From positions 1-14,388 of the forward strand of contig JAQGIA010000043.1 in NCBI GenBank assembly GCA_028291445.1: 14,388 nt of DNA. The letters run 5' to 3'. Under the pieces are notes generated by a model. The model did not search any database and was not told the DNA's origin. It worked only from the letters and a program-made list of their open reading frames with translations. This document shows positions 8,201 through 12,658 of the stretch, one piece after another. Position numbers and translations under genes: made by a program. Each line of letters starts with the position of its first letter. Position 1 is the stretch's first letter. The DNA comes from Belnapia sp. (GTDB lineage: Bacteria; Pseudomonadota; Alphaproteobacteria; Acetobacterales; Acetobacteraceae).

Positions 8201-8293
8201 GACCTGCCGCGGCTGCAGCGGGAACTGCAACTCTTCCGCTCGATGCCGTCCCGGCTGGAGGCATTGCGGGCGGGCGGCCCGGTCACGCGATAA
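5261..8293 (+). CDS. Large exported TPR-like solenoid protein of flagellar operon
   Basis: I do not recognise a named function. The 1010-residue product starts MRPGTGPWAAWPLLALAVLL and has a signal peptide with probable cleavage after VALA (residue 27). Residues about 30-120 form a beta-rich module resembling an AMIN domain (RVVFDWPAPPSYTV; FRIGPKVVVDVSDP). A Pro/Ala-rich linker (about 121-240) leads to a short QN-rich pentapeptide repeat (243-262). A second beta-rich region (about 263-430) is followed by an all-helical part (about 460-1000) with TPR-like A/L/G patterning, for example LRVAELRRKSGDARGALALL. The start is fixed by a TGATG overlap with cheZ, and the protein closes the operon. An exported solenoid beside MotE-like and switch genes suggests a periplasmic motor or assembly factor. 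GC-rich codon use matches its neighbours, so there is no sign of recent transfer. Confidence 0.85.
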   Translation: MRPGTGPWAAWPLLALAVLLPVPVALAQDRVAVRVGDHPGRGRVVFDWPAPPSYTVDQAEGRVVLRFPSDATIDLAGARRPPRNVVGVTLAAEGVSIGLRPGVRVQVFRIGPKVVVDVSDPPAGAPPAQPQAVEAAPPRAAPASRLASAEAAPSPKPASRPEPAIRLETARRGRTLRTEAPPPAPPATPLPPVAALAAVPPVVAYAAPPPAVAEATAPPGIALPRPTALVVRLLAPSGQTRSDQNPLGQNQPSQNQPSQNRAILLSYPATTGAAVLRRGGQLLALFDSAEPLDLSALRNDPIFGALEADALPDATLLRLPLAPPAILRARREAAGWVLEATRPAEGQDAVTAVPGRSMALEAEGGAASRLIIRATQPGRAVPVTDPESGMPLILGTVREARQFMPVARRLPELDLPQTLLGAAVLARADRLTMRAGTDQFLIGIGNGRLALDLAAAEAAPSDAMTRVFDLPRLPPAQLLERLRALNASIANAPPLTRLPLRRSAGETMLALGLPQEAQAMLGLAPGEDPHAATDQRLAMLVSAAALLAGRLPQAMALLDPELPESDELTLWRAALAAAQGNAAAAAPGFATTLPLLFDYPAGLRARLLPLAAQALADGGATVALKQLLGRAGPLPELDLPRAMLAEAEGNADAALAGYDQVAQGRDRQARARALRQAVELRLATGKLDAGQAAKALGATLFAWRGDSEEAKLRLRVAELRRKSGDARGALALLRETEVLFPERAVGLQPEIGTAFLAALDQEAPLAAVALFDAYPELLPADQRGEAAMLMLADRLLALDLADRAATLLGQAAARATGTAKAALGLREANLRLVDGDAAATLAALETSAADSLPDVLVQERSILAARAQARLGQQEEAIAALRGLGPVGLETLSQLLADQQDWAGAAAAFGPHLALTLPVAPAALNEQQRRLILRQATLLALAGDEAGLADLRGEFAARLQDGPLAEAFALITAKQLRGLADLPRLQRELQLFRSMPSRLEALRAGGPVTR
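5987..6041 (+). repeat. In-frame 15-bp tandem repeat (QN-rich pentapeptides)
   Basis: The 15-bp unit CCAGAACCAGCCCAG occurs twice exactly (6004-6018 and 6019-6033), plus 8 bases of a third copy. A diverged unit precedes it from 5987. Translated, this gives DQNPL, GQNQP, SQNQP, SQNRA (residues 243-262) in the linker between the two beta-rich regions of the solenoid protein. The 15-bp period preserves frame, so copy number may vary between strains without breaking the gene. Confidence 0.9.
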
Positions 8294-8449
8294 GTCCAGC
8301 GTCCGACGCGGGGGGTGGCGGCAAAATTTTCGGTGGACGGGGACGATTTCTGCTTGCGTCCTACCCCCCCTTGCCCCATATCCGCGCCCCGTTGACCTGA
8401 TCAATCCCGATCACCCTGGTCATCTGCTGGTGGGAATAGGAGCCCGCGT
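8294..8449 (+). other. Intergenic region upstream of speD
   Basis: This 156-nt gap separates the flagellar operon from speD. I see no convincing rho-independent terminator for the upstream operon: GCGTC-C-GACGC at 8299-8309 is palindromic but has no T-tract. An 8-bp AAAATTTT at 8323-8330 and a C-tract near 8361-8369 stand out in composition. A TTGACC hexamer (8392-8397) lacks a good -10 at 17 nt, so no sigma-70-type promoter can be called with confidence. The speD Shine-Dalgarno TAGGAG is at 8437-8442. Confidence 0.5.
8398..8422 (+). promoter_or_regulatory. Three helically phased GATCA-like repeats before speD
   Basis: TGATCA (8398-8403), CGATCA (8408-8413) and TGGTCA (8417-8422) recur at spacings of 10 and 9 bp, about one helical turn, directly after a TTGACC hexamer. 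Such phasing would suit a protein binding direct repeats on one DNA face. The units are short and could be chance, so this is only a candidate operator for speD. Confidence 0.25.
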
Positions 8450-8905
8450 ATGGACGCTCTTCTCCAACTGGGGATGGTCTCGGAGTTGCTCCCGAGCGAA
8501 GCCCAGAATTCTGAAACCTCGGTGAGCGAGGCCAAGGACTATTTCGTTACCCGTGATGGCGTCAAATTCGCCGGCACGCATCTGATCATCGACCTTTGGG
8601 ATGCCACCAACCTGGCGGATCCGGAGCATATCGATGCCGTGTTGCGCGAGGCGGCGATCGCCACCGGCGCAACGATCCTGCACGGGCATTTCCACCACTT
8701 CGGCCCGAACAGCGGTGTCTCCGGCGTGCTGGTGCTGGCCGAAAGCCATGTCTCCATCCACACTTGGCCGGAGCGGGATTATGCGGCGCTGGACATCTTC
8801 GTCTGTGGGGAATGCAACCCCTACAAGGCGATCCCGGTGCTGAAGCGCGGCTTCATGCCGGGTAATATCCAGCTCGCGGAACACAAGCGCGGCCTGACCG
8901 GCTGA
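8450..8905 (+). CDS. speD: S-adenosylmethionine decarboxylase proenzyme SpeD
   Basis: SpeD decarboxylates S-adenosylmethionine to supply the aminopropyl donor for spermidine. It is made as a proenzyme that self-cleaves to form a pyruvoyl cofactor. In the 151-residue product the cleavage site is in VLAESHVSIHTWPE: by analogy with the Thermotoga enzyme, the break is between E98 and S99, with S99 becoming the pyruvoyl group, and H104 and C119 (DIFVCG) as processing and catalytic residues. HGHFHHFGPNSGVSGV precedes it, as in the short prokaryotic class. About 38 residues precede the conserved GTHLIIDLWDA, a slightly long N-terminus. ATG at 8450 has TAGGAG 7 nt upstream. speE follows 71 nt later, giving a two-step pathway, but a strong hairpin lies between them. 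Confidence 0.95.
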   Translation: MDALLQLGMVSELLPSEAQNSETSVSEAKDYFVTRDGVKFAGTHLIIDLWDATNLADPEHIDAVLREAAIATGATILHGHFHHFGPNSGVSGVLVLAESHVSIHTWPERDYAALDIFVCGECNPYKAIPVLKRGFMPGNIQLAEHKRGLTG

Positions 8906-8930
8906 CACGAAGCCGAGCGTGTATGAACCA

Positions 8931-8964
8931 GGGCGGGGCCTTAGGGTCCCGCCCTTCTTCGTTC
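8931..8964 (+). terminator. Hairpin between speD and speE (terminator or attenuator)
   Basis: The arms GGGCGGGGCC (8931-8940) and GGTCCCGCCC (8945-8954) form a 10-bp stem, nine Watson-Crick pairs plus one G-U, around the loop TTAG. TTCTTCGTTC follows, a broken pyrimidine tract rather than a clean run of T. The Shine-Dalgarno of speE (GAGGAGG, 8965-8971) comes just after. It could end speD transcripts, cause partial readthrough to speE, or protect a 3' end. Confidence 0.7.
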
Positions 8965-8976
8965 GAGGAGGCCGCG

Positions 8977-9840
8977 ATGGCGACGGATTCTTGGGTCAAT
9001 GAGACGCTTTATGCCGCCTGGGGCCAGCGCTTCCGGGTGAAGCGCGAGCTGGCGCGGGTACGGAGCGATTTCCAGGACATCATGGTGTTCGAAAGCGAGT
9101 CGCATGGCCGGGTGATGCTGCTCGATGGCGTCGTGCAGATCACCGAGGCGGATGAATTCGTCTACCAGGAAATGCTGACCCATGTGCCGCTGCTGGCGCA
9201 TGGTGCGGCGAAGCGGGTGCTCATCATCGGCGCCGGCGACGGCGGGGTGCTGAAGCGCGTTCTGCAGCACAGCACCGTCGAGCAGGCCGTCATGGTCGAG
9301 ATCGACGGCGAGGTCATCCGCCTGGCCAAGGAACATCTGCCCGGTATCGCCGGTGATGCCTGGGTCGACCCGCGGGCCGAGGTGATCGTCGGCGACGGCA
9401 TCGACTATGTCCGTCAGGCGGCGGCCGCGAGCTTCGATGTGGTCATCGTCGACAGCACCGACCCGATCGGTGTCGGCGAGGTGCTGTTCACCGATGAGTT
9501 CTACGCCAATTGCGCTCGCCTGCTCAGCGATCGGGGTTTGGTGGTGAACCAGTGCGGCGTGCCCTTCATGCAGGCCGACGAACTACGGGAAACCAGCCTC
9601 CGCCGGGCCAAGGCCTTTGCCGATGTCTTCGCCTATGTCGCCGCGGTGCCCACCTATGTCGGTGGCTTCATGACGCTCGGCTGGGCGGCCAAGGATGCCA
9701 CGCTGCGATCCGTGCCGCTGGCCGAGATCCGTGCCCGGGCGGCCGCGGCCGGCGTGCTCGGCCTCACCCGCTACTGGACGCCGGAGATCCACCTCGGCGC
9801 CTTCAACCTGCCGCCCTATATCGCCGAGCACCTGCCCTAA
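8977..9840 (+). CDS. speE: Spermidine synthase (polyamine aminopropyltransferase) SpeE
   Basis: SpeE transfers the aminopropyl group of decarboxylated S-adenosylmethionine to putrescine, making spermidine. The 287-residue protein opens MATDSWVNETLYAAWGQRF, the typical N-terminus. It contains LLDGVVQITEADEFVYQEML, the nucleotide-binding loop IIGAGDGG (83-90), the acidic residues VEID (107-110), and the catalytic VDSTDPIG with D159. It continues TPTYVGG-like (VPTYVGGFMTLGWA) and ends with YWTPEIHLGAFNLP. The start at 8977 is preferred over an in-frame ATG at 8923: it has GAGGAGG 5 nt upstream and matches the family, while the earlier one would place the hairpin inside the gene. Its stop lies only 3 nt from the convergent fliP stop. 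Length matches the family (about 280-290). Confidence 0.96.
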   Translation: MATDSWVNETLYAAWGQRFRVKRELARVRSDFQDIMVFESESHGRVMLLDGVVQITEADEFVYQEMLTHVPLLAHGAAKRVLIIGAGDGGVLKRVLQHSTVEQAVMVEIDGEVIRLAKEHLPGIAGDAWVDPRAEVIVGDGIDYVRQAAAASFDVVIVDSTDPIGVGEVLFTDEFYANCARLLSDRGLVVNQCGVPFMQADELRETSLRRAKAFADVFAYVAAVPTYVGGFMTLGWAAKDATLRSVPLAEIRARAAAAGVLGLTRYWTPEIHLGAFNLPPYIAEHLP

Positions 9841-9843
9841 CGG

Positions 9844-10584
9844 CTACCCGCTGGCGAAGCCCTGGACCAGGCTGCCGGCCACCAGCCGCCAGCCATCCAC
9901 CAGCACGAAAAAGATCAGCTTGAAGGGCAGCGACACGACGCTCGGCGGCAGCATCATCATGCCGAGCGACATCAGCAGGCTGGCCACGACCATGTCGATG
10001 ACCAGGAACGGCAGGAACAGCAGGAAGCCGATCTCGAAGGCGCGTTTCAGCTCGCCCACCAGGAAGGCCGGCAGCAGCGCGCGCCAGGGCAACTGATCGG
10101 GGGCGGCACCTTCGGCCACCTGGGGCAGACCAGCCAGGTCGAGGAACAGGGCCAGATCGGCGTCCCTGACCTGGGCCGCCATGAAGCTACGGAAGGGTTC
10201 GGCGGTCTTCGTCAGCCCCTCCAACTCGCTCAGGCGGCCTTCCATCATCGGTGCCAGGCCGTCGCGCCAGCTCGCTTCCATGACCGGCTGCATGACGAAG
10301 ACCGTCAGGAACAGCGCCAGCCCGATCAGCACCGGGTTCGGCGGCACGCCCTGTGCGCCGATCGCGCTCCGCAGCAGCGACAGCACGATTGCGATGCGGG
10401 TGAAGGCGGTGGCCATGACCAGCAGCGAGGGGGCCAGGGACAGCACGCCGATCAGCGCCGTCAACTGGACGAGACGCATGGTGGCGCCCGGCTGACCGGC
10501 CGCGCCGAGATCGATGCTGACGCTTTGCGCCGCGGCCGGCAGCGCCATGGCCGCGAGCAGCAGCCCGAGTCCCAGGCGCTTCAT
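9844..10584 (-). CDS. fliP: Flagellar type III export gate protein FliP
   Basis: FliP forms, with FliQ and FliR, the inner-membrane core of the flagellar export gate. The 246-residue protein has a signal peptide (MKRLGLGLLLAAMALPAAAQ). It then carries FTRIAIVLSLLRSAIGAQ and PNPVLIGLALFLTVFVM, a periplasmic segment, and the C-terminal signature FLPFLVIDMVVASLLMSLGM followed by MLPPSVVSLPFKLIFFVLVDGW. All are diagnostic. The start overlaps the fliO stop by 4 nt (ATGA on the minus strand), coupling their translation. The gene reads leftward and ends 3 nt from the stop of the convergent speE, with no room for an intrinsic terminator between them. Length is normal for FliP. Confidence 0.97.
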   Translation of the reverse strand: MKRLGLGLLLAAMALPAAAQSVSIDLGAAGQPGATMRLVQLTALIGVLSLAPSLLVMATAFTRIAIVLSLLRSAIGAQGVPPNPVLIGLALFLTVFVMQPVMEASWRDGLAPMMEGRLSELEGLTKTAEPFRSFMAAQVRDADLALFLDLAGLPQVAEGAAPDQLPWRALLPAFLVGELKRAFEIGFLLFLPFLVIDMVVASLLMSLGMMMLPPSVVSLPFKLIFFVLVDGWRLVAGSLVQGFASG

Positions 10585-10847
10585 GGCCTGGGCTGCTCGG
10601 CCGGCACCCAGCCCAGCACGGTATCCTGGCCGGCGCCGGTCAGCACCAGCATCTCCCGGCTGTCGCAGCGCAGCAGTAGCAGCCGGCGGCGTGGATCGAG
10701 GGCGAGCACTTCCTGGACCGCCAGGCGCCGTCCTTCACGCGGTTTCATTCCCCCAATCCGCAAGGCGCGGGCGGCGAGGAGGATCAGCAGCAATACCGCC
10801 GCCAATGCGCCGGCAGCCTGCATCCATTGGCCGATTTCGATTGTCAT
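10581..10847 (-). CDS. fliO: Flagellar biosynthetic protein FliO (short)
   Basis: FliO is a small bitopic membrane protein that helps assemble the FliP-FliR export core. The 88-residue product begins MTIEIGQWMQAAGALAAVLL, with one transmembrane helix at about residues 9-28. A basic stretch and the FliO-like cytoplasmic domain follow, with VQEVLALDPRRRLLLLRCDS and MLVLTGAGQDTVLGWV. The frame is open to 10913, but ATG at 10847 is chosen because AGGA lies about 6-7 nt upstream and the extra residues look like non-coding sequence. It is shorter than E. coli FliO (about 120 residues), which is common in alphaproteobacteria. It overlaps fliP by 4 nt. The assignment rests on this position plus the membrane-domain layout. 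Confidence 0.87.
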   Translation of the reverse strand: MTIEIGQWMQAAGALAAVLLLILLAARALRIGGMKPREGRRLAVQEVLALDPRRRLLLLRCDSREMLVLTGAGQDTVLGWVPAEQPRP

Positions 10848-10875
10848 GCGGCATCCTGCCTGCTTCGGGTGGTGT

Positions 10876-11124
10876 TCAGGGGGAGGGCAGCATCGCCGCC
10901 AGCCCGTCGACATCCCGCGCGAGCGATTCCAGGGCAGGGCGCAGCGACCGCGCAGTGGCGGGCGGCAGAATAGCGACCGCGGCGCAAAGGCATGCGGCTT
11001 CGGTATCGAGCCCGGCGAGGTCGACCCGCCGGCCAGTCGAGACCAGGGCCCGGGCCATCAACACGGTGCCATGCAGGGCCTCGATGGCAGCAAGTGTGGG
11101 GGCGACGACGCTGCCTGTATCCAT
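10876..11124 (-). CDS. Small helical protein of unknown function upstream of fliO
   Basis: I recognise no function. The 82-residue product runs MDTGSVVAPTLAAIEALHG, then RVDLAGLDTEAACLCAAVAI, and ends VDGLAAMLPSP. It looks wholly helical and soluble, with no signal peptide or membrane segment and two close cysteines (CLC). It ends 28 nt before the fliO start on the same strand, so it is probably the first gene of an unknown-fliO-fliP operon. ATG at 11124 lacks a strong Shine-Dalgarno, and the TTAA-containing element lies 24 nt upstream of it. Coding is supported by the gene-sized gap it fills between flgB and fliO and by the operon position, not by homology. It could be a small chaperone or assembly factor; that is a guess. 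Confidence 0.65.
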   Translation of the reverse strand: MDTGSVVAPTLAAIEALHGTVLMARALVSTGRRVDLAGLDTEAACLCAAVAILPPATARSLRPALESLARDVDGLAAMLPSP

Positions 11125-11140
11125 GGCGCCAGGATGCCTT

Positions 11141-11160
11141 GGCGCCGGTTAAGGAAGCCC
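11141..11160 (-). promoter_or_regulatory. TTAA-containing element in second divergent flagellar region, copy 2
   Basis: On the minus strand the element reads GGGCTTCCTTAACCGGCGCC, matching copy 1 upstream of fliL at 16 of 20 positions with an identical CTTCCTTAA core. TTAA lies 24 nt before the start of the small gene that precedes fliO, and about 83 nt from the divergent flgB start. By analogy with Caulobacter, where fliLM and export-gate operons are CtrA-controlled, it may be a degenerate CtrA-type site, but a clear second TTAA half-site is absent. Confidence 0.5.
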
Positions 11161-11183
11161 TAGCCGCGGCCGTCGCGCCGTGA

Positions 11184-11204
11184 CGGTGACCGGGTCGTTC
11201 ACCG
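11184..11204. repeat. Inverted repeat upstream of flgB
   Basis: CGGTGA (11184-11189) and TCACCG (11199-11204) are inverted copies separated by 9 nt, 31 nt before the flgB start. It may be an operator or leader hairpin. The 6-bp arms are short and I cannot identify a matching promoter, so function is uncertain. Confidence 0.3.
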
Positions 11205-11235
11205 AATCTTCGCTCGTTGTCGGCGATATTGCGGC

Positions 11236-11622
11236 ATGGACGTCACCCAAACATCGACCATCGCCCTGGCGGAGCGGCGCATCGGTTGGCTCGAGGAGCG
11301 TCAGCGGGTGCTGGCGCAGAATATCGCCAATGCCGATACGCCTGGCTACGTGCCGCGCGACATCGGCAGCTTTCAGCGCAGCTTCGCCGAGTCCTTCGCC
11401 CTCGCGCAGACCGCCTCGCGGCACCTGGCGGGCGCCGGGGGCCATGCGCGGGCCCGGCCGGATCGCAGCAGCCTCGCCGAACGCTCGCCCAACGGCAATG
11501 CCGTGTCGCTGGACCGCGAGGCCATCCGGGTGGCTGATACCGATACCGCGCATGCGCTGGCGACGGGGCTGTACCGGCGCTGGATCGGCATGTTCCGCAC
11601 CGCCCTCGGGCGGCCGCAGTAG
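11236..11622 (+). CDS. flgB: Flagellar proximal rod protein FlgB
   Basis: FlgB is the first rod protein, built onto FliE and the MS-ring. The 128-residue product contains the rod signature QNIANADTPGYVPRDIGSFQ (about residues 28-47) after an N-terminal helix. A variable middle rich in Arg and Ser follows, then NGNAVSLDREAIRVADT, and a C-terminal helix HALATGLYRRWIGMFRTAL that packs into the axial structure. This matches the FlgB layout and length (about 130). The start at 11236 has no obvious strong Shine-Dalgarno; GCGGC precedes it. It is the first gene of flgB-flgC-fliE-fliQ-fliR-flhB and is divergent from the fliO operon. flgC begins 17 nt downstream. Confidence 0.94.
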   Translation: MDVTQTSTIALAERRIGWLEERQRVLAQNIANADTPGYVPRDIGSFQRSFAESFALAQTASRHLAGAGGHARARPDRSSLAERSPNGNAVSLDREAIRVADTDTAHALATGLYRRWIGMFRTALGRPQ

Positions 11623-11639
11623 TCGTCGGAGAGAACATC

Positions 11640-12047
11640 ATGGATCTGGACAGCGCGTTGCGTATCTCGGCCGCGGGCATGCAGGCGCAGGCCACGCGGC
11701 TGCGCGTGGTGGCGGAGAATCTGGCCAATAGCGACAGTACCGGCCAATCCCCCGGTGCCGATCCCTATCGCCGCAAGACCGTCACCTTCGCCAACCGGCT
11801 GGACCGCAGCAGCGGCGCCCAGACCGTCCAGATCCGCCGCATCTGCACCGCACCGGGCGAATTCCCGCAGCAGCATGACCCGGCGCATCCCGCAGCCGAT
11901 GCCCGCGGCTACGTCAAGCGGCCCAATGTCGACAATCTGGTCGAGGTCATGGACATGCGGGAAGCCCAGCGCAGCTACAGCGCCAATCTTTCGGTGCTGG
12001 AGACCACGCGCGGCATGCTGACCCGCACCATCGAGGCGCTGCGCTGA
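11640..12047 (+). CDS. flgC: Flagellar proximal rod protein FlgC
   Basis: FlgC is the second proximal rod protein. The 135-residue product begins MDLDSALRISAAGMQAQATR and continues with the signature VVAENLANSDSTG and the alphaproteobacterial form GADPYRRKTVTF. It ends with YVKRPNVDNLVEVMDMREAQ, SYSANLSVLETTRGMLTRTI, the conserved C-terminal helix of FlgC. GGAGAG lies about 7 nt upstream of ATG at 11640. The stop overlaps the fliE start by 1 nt (TGATG), so the two are coupled. Length is typical (about 135). Confidence 0.96.
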   Translation: MDLDSALRISAAGMQAQATRLRVVAENLANSDSTGQSPGADPYRRKTVTFANRLDRSSGAQTVQIRRICTAPGEFPQQHDPAHPAADARGYVKRPNVDNLVEVMDMREAQRSYSANLSVLETTRGMLTRTIEALR

Positions 12048-12343
12048 TGCCGGGTGCGGTCGCGCCGGTCACCGCGGCTGCGGCCTATCGCGCCAGCCAG
12101 GCGCCGGCGGCCGAGGCCGGGGGCGAAGGCGGCTTCGGCGCCACCATGGCCCGGGCCATCGAAGGCGCGGTCGAGCTCGGACGCAGCGCCGATACGGCGA
12201 GCACCCAGGCCATGCTCGGCCAGGGCAGCGTCTCGGATGTCGTCCTAGCCATCTCCCGGGCCGAACTGGCCCTGCAGACCGCGGTCGCGGTGCGCGACCG
12301 GGTTGTCTCCGCCTACCAGGACGTGATGCGCATGCCGATCTGA
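12047..12343 (+). CDS. fliE: Flagellar hook-basal body complex protein FliE
   Basis: FliE joins the MS-ring to the rod and is among the first export substrates. The 98-residue product has a variable Ala/Gly-rich N-terminus, then ATMARAIEGAVELGRSADTA, followed by GQGSVSDVVLAISRAELALQ and the conserved C-terminus VRDRVVSAYQDVMRMPI. This pattern and length (about 100) are diagnostic. The start overlaps the end of flgC (TGATG). A 42-nt gap holding two hairpins separates it from fliQ, unlike the tight spacing elsewhere in the operon. Confidence 0.94.
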   Translation: MPGAVAPVTAAAAYRASQAPAAEAGGEGGFGATMARAIEGAVELGRSADTASTQAMLGQGSVSDVVLAISRAELALQTAVAVRDRVVSAYQDVMRMPI

Positions 12344-12364
12344 CGCCGGCAAAAGCCGGGCGTC
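12342..12364 (+). other. Hairpin directly after fliE
   Basis: GACGCCGGC (12342-12350) pairs with GCCGGGCGTC (12355-12364) around an AAAA loop, giving 9 pairs with one bulged C. It begins inside the fliE stop codon. There is no T-tract downstream, so it is not a standard terminator; it may stabilise an upstream mRNA end or modulate fliE-fliQ readthrough. Confidence 0.55.
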
Positions 12365-12381
12365 CACCGCAGGAGGCGGTG
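12365..12381 (+). promoter_or_regulatory. Hairpin displaying the fliQ Shine-Dalgarno
   Basis: CACCGC (12365-12370) and GCGGTG (12376-12381) form a perfect 6-bp stem with loop AGGAG. The fliQ Shine-Dalgarno AGGAGG (12371-12376) is therefore held in the loop, with its last base in the stem, 9 nt before the start. It abuts the preceding hairpin. It could tune fliQ translation; this is inferred from sequence only. Confidence 0.55.
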
Positions 12382-12385
12382 CGAG

Positions 12386-12658
12386 ATGGAAAACCAGACC
12401 GCCCTCGCGGTACGCGAGGCGCTGTGGATGGCGTTGCAACTGGCCGGTCCACCGCTGGGTGCGATGCTGGCGATCGGCCTGGTGGTCTCGGTCGTGCAGG
12501 CGCTGACCCAGATCCAGGAGGCGACCCTCGCCTTCCTGCCCAAGCTGGTGGTGCTGGGGGTCGTGCTGATGCTGCTGGGCCCGGCCATGGTCGGTGCCAT
12601 GCGTGGCTATGCCGCCTCGCTTTTCGATCGTGTGGTGGCCCTGGGCGGCCTGCCCTGA
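12386..12658 (+). CDS. fliQ: Flagellar type III export gate protein FliQ
   Basis: FliQ is a small two-helix membrane protein that winds around the FliP-FliR core of the export gate. The 90-residue product contains the first membrane helix GAMLAIGLVVSVVQALTQIQ and the conserved stretch EATLAFLPKLVVLGVVLML, and it ends YAASLFDRVVALGGLP. These are hallmark FliQ segments, and the length is exact for the family. ATG at 12386 is preceded by AGGAGG, 9 nt away, placed in a hairpin loop. The stop overlaps the fliR start by 1 nt (TGATG). Confidence 0.97.
   Translation: MENQTALAVREALWMALQLAGPPLGAMLAIGLVVSVVQALTQIQEATLAFLPKLVVLGVVLMLLGPAMVGAMRGYAASLFDRVVALGGLP

Noticed and set aside
8299..8309. GCGTC-C-GACGC palindrome as terminator of the motor operon
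   Set aside because: The stem is 5 bp with an impossible 1-nt loop and no T-tract follows.
8923..8976. Earlier in-frame ATG for speE at 8923
   Set aside because: It has no Shine-Dalgarno, would place the strong hairpin inside the coding region and adds 18 residues not expected in SpeE; 8977 has GAGGAGG at the right distance.
11217..11236. Possible sigma-54 promoter ending in TTGC just before flgB
   Set aside because: The -24 GG is missing, and the -12 element would put the transcription start inside flgB, after its start codon.
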